Source of the DNA: Polytrichum commune | Taxonomy: Eukaryota; Streptophyta; Polytrichopsida; Polytrichales; Polytrichaceae | Reading direction: 5' to 3' | DNA: 21,560 bases | NCBI GenBank assembly: GCA_950295325.1 | Contig: CATNTY010000041.1 | Coordinates: 1 to 21,560, forward strand | Part shown: piece by piece, positions 1-7,392 of the stretch | Position numbering within the stretch: the first letter of the stretch is position 1 | Layout: every line of letters starts with the position of its first letter | The notes under the pieces: generated by a model | What the model was told of the DNA's origin: nothing | Database searches by the model: none | Seen by the model: only the letters and a program-made list of their open reading frames with translations | Position numbers and translations under genes: made by a program

Positions 1-650
1 TATTCTCATGAAGTAAAACAAGATACTTGAGAATTCAGTACTAAAATGCATGAGAAGCATCAACTAATTTATGCACATTCTGCTGCCATGTGGTATCCAC
101 ATAATCAAGTTGATTTTATCAATCCTCTGGAGGAGCCAGTGAAAGGTATGCTCGCGTAAAACAAAGTTTATTCAGTAGTGTGCTCTCCCTAATTTATTTC
201 AAATGGTGTGCATTAGAGGGCAGTTTCTCGTGCTCCACAGCAATTCGGAAATCCTTCTACAAACTCCCCCCTCTCTCTAACTGAATTTTCTTGCTGGCGG
301 GATTGACCTATGCATATGGCGATTTATTGACTTCTACTTTGGATGATGCAATCAATATCTCCAATTTGAAGGATCCGTCCTCCTACTCAAGGATTGCAGA
401 ACTATGCCTCTTCGAAATGTTTTCCTGAATTTTCATGTAGGTATTTTCCTAGATGCTTTTTGGTAGTGTCGACATGACAGATTAATGCCTAGCAAATATG
501 GAGGTTGAAACACTCGGGACCGTCAAAGAATGAAAAACAATAGCAATCAAGTAGAAAAGAGACTGAAGATAACACAAACCGTCTCCCTACCAGTGCAAGA
601 TGTCAGAAAATGACACAAGATCTTACTTTTGATGATTCTATCAAGGAAAG
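1..650. other. No gene seen (left flank)
   Basis: This AT-rich stretch has no open frame of convincing length, no tRNA and no clear repeat. It looks like ordinary plant intergenic DNA or strongly decayed transposon sequence. Confidence 0.5.
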
Positions 651-654
651 TGTG

Positions 655-768
655 AAGTGCTGCAACTCAACAAAATGACGCAACCACACCTAGACCATGG
701 GCACAAGTGCTGCAACTCAACAAAGTGAGACTGAACATGGGCACAAGTGCTGCAATTCACCCAAAAGG
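655..768. repeat. Short tandem repeat, 40-50 bp units
   Basis: Three copies of a unit beginning AAGTGCTGCAACTCAACAAA start at 655, 705 and 745, so spacing is 50 then 40 bp. The first copy carries a 10-bp insertion and the third diverges after CTGCAATTCA. The array abuts the 3' end of the first tRNA-Thr-like copy on the minus strand. Confidence 0.75.
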
Positions 769-842
769 TGCTTTCATTGAGAGTTGGACTCAGGACCTCC
801 TACTTACTAAACGGGTGCTCTAGCCAACTGAGCTATAGAAGT
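769..842 (-). tRNA. tRNA-Thr(AGU)-like copy 1, probably pseudogene
   Basis: Read on the minus strand this 74-nt stretch has tRNA layout: an A-box with TAGCTCAGTTGGCTAGAGCA, a seven-base anticodon loop TTAGTAA giving anticodon AGU, and a T-arm followed by CAATGAAAGCA. It closely resembles plant nuclear tRNA-Thr(AGU). Decay is visible: acceptor pairs 1-72 and 5-68 are mismatched, and the anticodon stem CCCGT/GTAGG has one mismatch. A TTTT run (minus strand of 764-767) follows the 3' end closely, as a polymerase III terminator would. It lies 4 nt downstream of the tRNA-Ala-like copy. Whether it is transcribed is unknown; the mismatches argue against a working tRNA. Confidence 0.75.
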
Positions 843-846
843 GGAA

Positions 847-919
847 TGGAGATGCACGGTATCAATCCCCGTACCTCTCGCATGCTAAGCGAGGACTCTA
901 CCATTTGAGCTACATCCTT
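847..919 (-). tRNA. tRNA-Ala(AGC)-like copy, probably pseudogene
   Basis: The minus strand reads as a 73-nt tRNA with D-arm TGTAGCTCAAATGGTAGAG, intact anticodon stem CTCGC/GCGAG and loop TTAGCAT, so the anticodon is AGC (Ala). The 3' end CATCTCCA is the standard plant tRNA-Ala end. The G3:U70 identity pair of alanine tRNAs is present. Damage: acceptor positions 1 and 2 are A instead of G, so they do not pair with C72 and C71; the T-stem has a G-G mismatch; and the T-loop base that should be C56 is T. These losses suggest a retired copy. The downstream tRNA-Thr-like copy starts only 4 nt after its 3' end, so the two would form a tight Ala-Thr pair on one transcript. Confidence 0.8.
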
Positions 920-1026
920 GCGGACTCCCAGGTACACTTTGAATCCTAAGATGTACAATCTATAGGAAAAACCCCATCACAATTGAGCTACAACAATTCA
1001 TTGAAAAACGGAGCTTGCAAAAATAT

Positions 1027-1100
1027 TGATTCCACTAAGAGTTCAACTGAAGACCTCCTACTTACTAAATAGGTGCTCTAGCCAACTGAGCTATAGAAGT
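1027..1100 (-). tRNA. tRNA-Thr(AGU)-like copy 2, pseudogene
   Basis: This is a second minus-strand copy of the same tRNA-Thr-like sequence, exactly 258 bp from copy 1. The D-arm is identical (TAGCTCAGTTGGCTAGAGCA) and the anticodon loop again reads TTAGTAA. Its anticodon stem CCTAT/GTAGG pairs better than in copy 1, through a compensating change. The T-arm is worse: the loop reads GTTGAAC and position C56 is G, which breaks the B-box. A TTTTT run (minus strand of 1019-1023) lies just past the 3' end. Confidence 0.7.
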
Positions 1101-1104
1101 GGAG

Positions 1105-1126
1105 AGTGAAGATAAGGGGTATCGAT
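1105..1126 (-). pseudogene. Truncated 3' end of a second tRNA-Ala
   Basis: Next to tRNA-Thr-like copy 2 the bases align with the 3' end of the tRNA-Ala-like copy (847-866), including GGGTATCGAT against CGGTATCAAT. Homology stops at about 1126, shortly before the dispersed repeat that starts at 1134. So the Ala-Thr pair was itself duplicated and this second Ala was cut off. Confidence 0.5.
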
Positions 1127-1133
1127 AATTTTT

Positions 1134-1332
1134 AACAATAATGCGACTATCAATGAGGCAATACCAACCAACCACTAGATTTGAACATCCCATAGATTAT
1201 TCCATCATCAAGTTTTCAGACCTTGATCTCAACAGTCAAAATACTCTCAAATAATCTGCTAGGAACAAGATATCGGGATCCTCAATACTACTATATCTAA
1301 TCCATCAGCATGGTTTGGAAAAACAAATCCTA
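1134..1332. repeat. Dispersed repeat R1, copy 1
   Basis: This 199-bp stretch begins AACAATAATGCGACTATCAA and ends at AATCCTA. It recurs in the same orientation at 18692-18886 at an estimated 85-90% identity by eye. Flanks differ at both ends, so the edges are those of a repeat unit. No protein, terminal inverted repeat or target duplication was recognised. It may be a solo LTR piece or another non-coding element fragment. Confidence 0.85.
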
Positions 1333-2132
1333 GGCAAAATTCCAGCGCGATGTTTGAATTGCAATCTTCTTTCCAATTTTCTTTGGCTGTATAAGTAAAA
1401 TAGGGTATTTGTAAATGATTCCCCCCCCAAAAAAAAATTATGATTATAGATAGAATTTATTACAATACAAGCATTTACCTTTATTTTGAGAAATACCATA
1501 CCTTATAATATATTCTACAAGATAAATAACCCTCAGATCAATAAGTCTTGAGCACACGTGTATGCATTAATATAAGAGGGAGTGACCTCTGCCAAGCCCA
1601 TAATCGATTATAAAATATTTAAAGTTATCCATATAGTCCAGATTTTGTTAACCGAGTTTCCAAACCATATGATATTAATGAACAATGTTAAGGTAGAATT
1701 TAGTACTGTGTTTTAAGTTGTCAAAAATTGACTAGTTGGTCACAAATTGTCAAAAGGGCAAAAAATGCTAGTTTACTAGTTGACGTCAAATTTGCCCTTG
1801 ATGCAAAATTGTTAGAACGTCCACTAGTTGGTTTTTAGTATTTTACTACTAAATTGTCTATTGAATAGTAGTAAGTATTTGGGATTAGTAACTTAGGTGA
1901 TCAGAAAATGACTTGTAGGTCCAAAGTTATTAAAATGGCATTGGGAGTCTTTTACTAGTTAATTGTTTTTTATGACCTCAGTGTGCCAGCTGGTCATGAA
2001 CTGGATAGAGGGCAGGAACGCATCAGGACAGCTAGTTGCAGTGTTTTGACAGGGTGGCAACCTACCAAGTTGATCCACCTAGTGGTAGTTGTTTTGAAGT
2101 ATATAATGATTGTCCTAGAGCCTTTTGGCTCT
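1333..2132. other. No gene seen; short inverted repeat
   Basis: There is no convincing gene. Visible are a run of eight C followed by nine A at about 1422-1438, a perfect 9-bp inverted repeat AAGGGCAAA/TTTGCCCTT (1754-1762 and 1791-1799), and several ACTAGTT motifs between 1725 and 1965. From about 1980 to the hAT insertion at 2140, and again after it from 3410, the sequence looks faintly coding but stops are present in every frame. Confidence 0.45.
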
Positions 2133-2140
2133 CTTAGTAC
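2133..2140. repeat. 8-bp target site duplication, left copy
   Basis: CTTAGTAC directly precedes the CAGGG end of the hAT element and is identical to the eight bases after its other end. Confidence 0.93.
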
Positions 2141-2175
2141 CAGGGTTGTCTATTGTGTCGTGATGGAGGGTAATC

Positions 2176-2227
2176 CCGGCATAATGTCGTGCCGTCACGA
2201 CACGTATCCGTCACAACATTATGCCGG
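2176..2227. repeat. Subterminal hairpin in the hAT element
   Basis: CCGGCATAATGTCGTG (2176-2191) pairs with CACAACATTATGCCGG (2212-2227), a 16-bp stem with one G-T pair. The 20-base loop itself holds CCGTCACGAC. It lies inside the left subterminal zone of the transposon. Confidence 0.8.
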
Positions 2228-2373
2228 ATGCTGTCTTTATCCTGACGGACTTGAATTTTACCGATTTTTTTGTGTAATTACATTAACCCAATTCAGACAC
2301 GTAGGATTTACAATGTCCACGTGTGATGACATGCCAGCAAAGTAAAGGTAAAGTGGGGAAAAATTTACTAGAG

Positions 2374-3143
2374 CCCGTCCGCCCCCCCGTCCGCCCCTGT
2401 TCCCGACCCCGTCCGCTCCGTTCCCAACCCCGTACGCCCCGTTCCCCCCCGTCCGCGCCCCGTTCCCCCCCGTCCGCGCCCCGTTCCCCCCCGTCCGCGC
2501 CCCGTTCCCCCCCGTCCGCGCCCCGTCCGCCCCTCCGTCCGCTCCCCCGTCCGCTCCCCCGTCCGCCCCCCCGTCCGCTCCCCCGTCCGCCCCTCCGTCC
2601 GCTCCCCCGTCCGCCCCATGTGTTTTTTTTTTTTTTTTTTTTTTCCCTTCCCCGTCCGCCCCATTTTTTTAAAAAAAATTTCCCCCCCCTCCGTCCGCCC
2701 CCGTTCCCGACCCCGTCCGCCCTGTTCCCAACCCCGTCCGCCCCGTTCCCCCCCCGTCCGCGCCCCGTTCCCCCCCCCGTCCGCGCCCCGTTCCCCCCCG
2801 TCCGCGCCCCGTTCCCCCCCCCCCCCGTCCGCGCCCCGTTCCCCCCCGTCCGCGCCCCGTTCCCCCCCGTCCGCGCCCCGTCCGCGCCCCGTTCCCCCCC
2901 GTCCGCGCCCCGTCCGCGCCCCGTTCCCCCCCCGTCCGCGCCCCGTTCCCCCCCGTCCGCGCCCCGTTCCCCCCCCCGTCCGCGCCCCGTTCCCGACCCC
3001 ATCCGCTCCGTTCCCCCCCCCCGTCCGCCCCCGTTCCCAACCCCGTCCGCTCCGTTCCCGCCCCCGTTCCCGACCCCGTCCGCTCCGTTCCCCCCCCCAC
3101 CCCCGTCCGCCCCACCCTCGTCCCCCGTCCGCCCCACACCCTC
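2374..3143. repeat. C-rich minisatellite inside the hAT element
   Basis: About 770 bp built from short variable units such as CCGTCCGCGCCCCGTTCCCC, with period near 10-22 bp and variable C-run lengths of up to about eleven. An interruption at 2623-2686 has 22 T, a short T/A palindrome and a C-run. The plus strand is nearly free of G apart from the repeated GTCCG and GTTCC steps; the minus strand has many G4-G7 runs. Long open frames rich in Pro/Arg/Ser (plus) or Gly/Arg (minus) exist here in several frames at once and are by-products of the repeat. Copy-number and homopolymer lengths in this stretch are prone to assembly error. Confidence 0.95.
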
Positions 3144-3333
3144 CTTAGTCGTTTTTTACTACTTTGATTTTAACAAAATGGTAAACAAAATGGCAAAATG
3201 ATTTACCTGGCGCTAGGCATATCCACGACCACGTCGGCGTTTTCTGCCACATAGGACGCCACCTTGGCAAGAAGGTAAGTATTTTACCCACCCTAGTCCG
3301 TTCCCCCTATGTTGACCCTACGTGGACCCTATT

Positions 3334-3363
3334 GTGTCGTGACGGAGGGGTCCGTCACGACAC
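3334..3363. repeat. Perfect 13-bp hairpin near right hAT end
   Basis: GTGTCGTGACGGA (3334-3346), loop GGGG, and TCCGTCACGACAC (3351-3363) form a perfect stem. The left half copies the sequence just inside the left terminal repeat (TGTGTCGTGATGGAGGG, 2154-2170). It is probably part of the transposase-binding subterminal zone. Confidence 0.85.
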
Positions 3364-3401
3364 GACACGACACCGTCATGACGTCGCGATAGACAACCCT
3401 G

Positions 3402-3409
3402 CTTAGTAC
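3402..3409. repeat. 8-bp target site duplication, right copy
   Basis: CTTAGTAC directly follows the CCCTG end of the hAT element and matches 2133-2140 exactly. Confidence 0.93.
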
Positions 3410-3669
3410 ACATATGCGGAGAGGACTTAGACCCTTAGAGAAGATATGTATGCTTGTGAGTTTTTAGATCTGGACGGGTGGCAATCTGGAGGTGTATTGC
3501 AGTCCGAACAAAACCACAGTCCTGGAAAAACAAGCAATAAAGTGTTGAAGGAGGGATTTGAAGAGTAGATTCATTGTTGGTGTTCTCCTATCACTACCCT
3601 TCTTGGAAGCTAACATAGTCTTAGTGTTGACAAGACAAAGAAGTTGAATGTGTTATTGAAAATGTGCAT
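3410..3669. other. No gene seen between hAT element and tandem array
   Basis: One frame is open for about 30 codons from roughly 3466, but it has no recognised motif and ends at a stop. Nothing else is visible. Confidence 0.4.
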
Positions 3670-4010
3670 CGGCCAACTTAGTTGTAGAACTAGTCAAGGC
3701 GGCTAAGTTCACGTCCACCTATTACCGATTATACCCACCGTCCCAAAAGTCAATCCGGTTGCCGATCCCGGCCAACTTAGTTGTAAAATTAGTCAAGGCG
3801 GCTAAGTTCACATCCACTTATAACCTATTATACCCACCGTCCCAAAAGTCAATCCGATGGCCGCTCCTGGCCAACTTGGTTGTGGAACTCCGAACTGGTC
3901 AAGGCGGCTAAGTCCACGTCCACCTACTATTTATTAAACCCACCGTCCAAAAAGTCAAACCGGTTGCCACTCTCGGCCACATTGGTCTTGGAACCAATCG
4001 GCCTAATCCG
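3670..4010. repeat. 99-bp tandem repeat, 3.3 copies
   Basis: Units starting GGCCAACTTAGTTGT begin at 3671, 3770 and 3869, with a partial, diverged unit at 3975. Spacing is 99, 99 and 106 bp; the third unit has a small insertion near CCGAACTGG. Each of the first two units contains AACTTAG followed about 22 bases later by CTAAGTT, so each could form a small stem. The motif GGCGGCTAAGT is the best-conserved part. Confidence 0.9.
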
Positions 4011-4188
4011 GACCTCTTCACATAGACTTGGATGTTTCCAACTCCACTCCGCTCTTGATGACCCCCCGGCCCCGGCTTGAGAACCAAGAGGATTATTTTT
4101 TCTTGCACCAACTTTCTTTGGAGATACCAAACTCACGATCAGAGACATTGTTGGTTGAGAGAGGAGGAGTGCGAAGCGGAGATGACGG

Positions 4189-4404
4189 TTGGGAGTGGTG
4201 GAGCGATTTGAATGCGGTGAGGACGAGAACGATTCTGGATGTGGAGGACGTGGTGAGGACGAGGACGCTTCTGAATGTGGAGGACGTGGTGAGGACGGGG
4301 ACGATTCTGGATGTAAAGGACGTGGTGAGGACGAGGACAATCCTGGATGTGAAGGACGTTGTAAGAACATGGATAATTCTAGAGGTGGAAAGGTAGAACA
4401 ATAG
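4189..4404 (+). pseudogene. 36-bp tandem repeat with acidic Gly/Asp/Glu open frame
   Basis: Units starting GGTGAGGACG repeat every 36 bp from 4216 to about 4395 (4216, 4252, 4288, 4324 and a decayed one at 4360). Because 36 is a multiple of three, each unit adds 12 codons without changing frame. One frame, open from 4189 to a TAG at 4402, gives a repeat like GRGEDEDDSGCGG. A second plus frame, open 4028-4396, gives VRTRTILDVEDV-type repeats. Neither resembles a known domain, and it cannot be decided whether either is translated. The array lies 150 bp upstream of the plant-transposon-like pseudogene and may be the 5' part of the same element. The repeat is firm; the coding claim is weak. Confidence 0.45.
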
Positions 4405-4549
4405 CTTCAACGAAGTTTGGACATATTGTTCACCACAACTTGAGACAAACTGGTCATTTGGTTCTCCTCTCAATCATTTTCAGAGGTTTCTCACCTCAAT
4501 TATTAAGAGTAGTCTACAACTTTCTATACCAAATGTTCTTTGTAGTTTC

Positions 4550-5613
4550 ATGCGTATCACATCCCGTCTAGTTCACCCTAGAAAGAATAAGGACGGATTA
4601 CAAGAACCACAAGGAGGTACAGTAGCCATTCCTAGGCCTTCAGGCTCAAGAATGGTGAGATGCAAGCACACATGCGGTGACAGAATGCGGTAACAAGTTG
4701 GACGTACCAGTCCACCTCGAGACCCTCTCGGAGGAAACACATGGATGGTTATTCCAACCTGGAAGTGTTTTACGTCAATATTCAAGTGGCAGGACCTTGA
4801 TGATATAGAGTGGGCGAACAAAGTTGGACTTCAACCCATCTTCTCCACAAACTGGATTCGTTTGGTGCCGCGGAAAAAATTATTGGAGGAGTTTGTTGTT
4901 AACTTAGTGTCCGCGTGTTGGGTCCAGAGCGTATTGTCGTGCTCATTCGCGGACGAGAGCTAATTTACACCGCCGAAAACATCGCGTATATTCTCAAGTT
5001 TCCCCATATCTCCCCTAATGCTACTCCTACACATATGGTTAACCTCTCACAATAGGAATGGGACATAAAAATTTCTAAATATTTTTCACCAGATGAGTGG
5101 AATGAAGATCAGTACGGATATCCAATTAGAGACGCTCCTGGACGTTGGTCATCCATGTTTAGATCAATTAATAAAGTGATCCGAATGCGTAAAAAAATTT
5201 CCTACATTGGGCGTCAACTCCTTGCGGAAACATTGACGTCGCATTACAAACCACCTTTCAATTGGGTGGCAACATTGTTAGCATATATTGAAGAAAAAAA
5301 ATTAAACAATATTAAAAAATGACGCATAAAATATTCTTTTCTAGGGCAATGGATTGAACTCTTGCTCCGCAATGTTTTTCCACCAACTGAAGATGATGAT
5401 GACGATGAACTGGTGGACGTCTCTGACCAGGAATGTCCGTCCAGTGCCGCCGCATCTGATCAACTTCGAGACGAGCACGCTCAGTCTAATGCTAATAAGC
5501 AGCAGGTGTCGACGATACAGAGGGCTCAACGACATAGAGATCTAAAAAGGGCACAAGAAGATGGAGAAGTACGGTCGCAACCACCCAATCGACGTAGGTT
5601 GGTGCAACTGTGA
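4550..5613 (+). pseudogene. Broken 'putative plant transposon protein'-like gene
   Basis: A reading frame can be followed from an ATG at 4550 to a stop at 5613, with breaks: TAA at 4691, a frame change near 4895-4910, TAG at 5053 and TGA at 5320. The order of parts matches the plant family annotated as putative plant transposon protein (Pfam PF20167, recalled from family knowledge, not searched): a basic N-terminus, a tryptophan-containing segment, the motif LLEEFVVNL (family pattern close to VREFYANL), then in the next frame VLIRGRELIYTAENIAYIL (family pattern VRGKxVxFxxxxIxxxL), a W-rich helix region, and a C-terminal acidic stretch EDDDDDELVD. TTTTCTAG at 5337-5344 would make a good 3' splice site, so the TGA at 5320 may lie in an intron. 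Such proteins are found in plant transposable elements and their role is unknown. At least the other three defects look like real decay. Confidence 0.6.
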
Positions 5614-6139
5614 GGCCAAATCCACCACCCTTAAGCGTCCTAGTCCGGGTGATGGCTTTGCGAGTCACATGTATCTCTTACAACTTGAACCATGTGCAAA
5701 GTAATTTTTATGTCCAAAAGAACACATATTGTTTCCACTCATTGTATTTTATTAATGTTAGCCTCTTGGCTTGTGGTAGAGTTGGCTTTCTCAAGCGTCC
5801 AACCCGTGGCTTTAGCCATACATGCCCTTAAGGACATTCCCCTCGCTCGTTTAATCTTCACTTCCTTTTTCTTGCCATTGCAAGAATCTTCCACATTCTC
5901 CATTAATAATGCAAGTGAGTTATTTTAACCAAGAGGTGCAAGTGTTGAAAAACACTTTTCTCAATGATTAAACACACTCATACAAACCCACACGTGGCAC
6001 CAACTAGCCTAAATGAATATAACTTCTTAGCTACCACTAAAGATGGCCTAATGTGATCTAGTTTTTTATGTGCTAATACTTACTACTTGAGCTAGCCTTG
6101 CTAACCCCTAGATAGTCTAAATGAATTGTTGCTAGGCAA
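5614..6139. other. No gene seen after the pseudogene
   Basis: No supported gene. Two overlapping short open frames run to about 5930, one rich in hydrophobic residues (about 5692-5928, with residues like VSTHCILLMLASWLVVELAF), but nothing ties them to a family. CACACGTGGCAC at about 5990 contains a CACGTG G-box; the same core is at 6932-6937. Confidence 0.4.
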
Positions 6140-6664
6140 CCCAGCTGCCTTCTGATTCCAGTCCCGGGTGTGGTCTAACCTCCAAGCCCAGCTGCCTTCT
6201 GATTACAGTCGCGGTGTGGCCTAACTTACCAAGCCCAGCTGCCTTTTGATTACAGTCGCGGTGTGGCCTAACTTACCGAGCCCAACTGCCTTCTGTTCCA
6301 GTCCCGGGTGGTCTAACCTCCAAGCCCAGCTGCCTTCTGTTCCAGTCCCGGGTGGTCTAACCTCCAAGCCCAGCTGCCTTCTGATTACAGTCGCGGTGTG
6401 GCCTAACTTACCGAGCCCAGCTGCCTTCTGTTCCAGTCCCGGGTGGTCTAACTTACCAAGCCCAACTGCCTTTGATTCCAGTTGCGGTGTGGCCTAACTT
6501 ACCGAGCCCAGCTGCCTTCTGTTCCAGTCCCGGGTGGTCTAACTTACCAAGCCCAACTGCCTTTGATTCCAGTTGCGGTGTGGCCTAACTTACCAAGCCC
6601 AGTTGCCTTCTGTTCCAGTCCCGGGTGGTCTAACCTCCAAGCCCAGGTGCCTTCTGATTTCAGT
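6140..6664. repeat. Minisatellite with two alternating unit types
   Basis: Eleven full units and a partial twelfth, 44-47 bp each, all start CCCAGCTGCC or a one-base variant. Type A carries CAGTCCCGGGTGGTCTAAC; type B carries CAGTCGCGGTGTGGCCTAAC (or TTGCGG). Order is A B B A A B A B A B A, then a fading unit ending at 6664. Units 7-8 and 9-10 are near-identical A-B dimers of about 91 bp, so the array last grew by dimers. Open frames in it simply follow the repeat and are not genes. Confidence 0.95.
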
Positions 6665-7392
6665 ATATGAAGTTATAATACCCGAATGGGTATCCCAACC
6701 ACTACTTGCACCCTAATCCAAACTCTCTCCTTCCCTAATCACATGTTTTCTAAGTTTTTCTTCTTTTTTTTTTTTCCTTGCTCCTAAATAATAAACTAAT
6801 CTAACACACTAATTCCACTAACTACTAATTAATCAACACGTGCAACTTTAAACTCTAAGAGCTCCCTCAATTGGGAGGCATTGAGAGAGAGAGCTTAACT
6901 AATTAACTTCACTAAGAACTAATGTCTCACACACGTGGCTCAAGCTCTTTAAGAGCTTGCTCTCTTGGGAGCGCTTGATGGAGAGAGAGGAAAATGAGAG
7001 AGAAACCACCTTAAGTAGCAAAGAGGGAGAGAGGCAGAGAGGGAGAGAGAGGTGAGGATAGGGTGAGAGGATTAGCACCTCCAATCACAATCCCTTAACC
7101 TTTACCTTCAAAGTAGGGACTAATCCCCTTCCACCAAGCTTCCTTCTTCCTAAACTACCAAGGTGGATCCAAAAGTGGGCATTTAACCCGCGGAGCTCAC
7201 CTTGCTTCACCTTACCCCCTACTCACAATATCAAGGCATACTCTTATTGAATTCAACCTTGAAATAATCACACAACACATTCTAAAGCCTAAACTTAAAT
7301 CCAAACCACACTTCACTCTTTTTATGTTTTGTGAATAATCATAACACATCAAAGTCAAACTAAAATTGGTTTCGAAGAGTTAATTACCACAT
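6665..7392. other. Spacer with GA/CT tracts and small palindromes
   Basis: No gene. There is a run of 12 T at about 6764, GA-rich tracts at about 6883-6894 and 6979-7055, a perfect palindrome CAAGCTCTT-T-AAGAGCTTG at 6941-6959, and a small stem CTCCC/GGGAG at 6862-6877. CCTTGCTCC and long pyrimidine stretches on the plus strand could be promoter-like pyrimidine patches, but no TATA box in a convincing place was found. Confidence 0.5.

Larger units (their letters stand above)
2141..3401. mobile_element. Non-autonomous hAT-type DNA transposon
   Basis: The element starts CAGGGTTGTCTAT and ends with its exact inverse ATAGACAACCCTG, giving 13-bp perfect terminal inverted repeats that continue imperfectly. 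It is flanked by an exact 8-bp direct repeat CTTAGTAC (2133-2140 and 3402-3409). CAGGG-type ends with 8-bp target duplications are the hallmark of the hAT superfamily. Subterminal zones are rich in the motif GTCGTGACGG and its complement, as in hAT elements where such repeats bind transposase. No transposase frame is present; the interior is mainly a C-rich minisatellite (2374-3143). Removing the element and one duplication joins the flanks into continuous sequence. The exact duplication suggests a fairly recent insertion. Confidence 0.93.

Noticed and set aside
1983-2345. 120-codon plus-strand frame
   Set aside because: It runs across the hAT insertion boundary at 2141, so it cannot be one ancestral gene, and no motif is seen.
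2283-3201. Long proline/arginine-rich and glycine-rich proteins on both strands
   Set aside because: All lie in the C-rich array, occur in several frames at once and have one-sided composition. They follow from the repeat, not from selection on a protein.
3670-4395. CRISPR-like array
   Set aside because: Units are contiguous tandem repeats without unique spacers, in a plant-like sequence context.
3927-4473. Serine/proline-rich minus-strand frames of 126-147 codons
   Set aside because: They are the reverse reading of the 36-bp and 99-bp arrays.
6246-6670. Overlapping reading frames of 60-80 codons in the minisatellite
   Set aside because: They simply translate the 44-47 bp unit, whose length is not a multiple of three, so frames switch between units.
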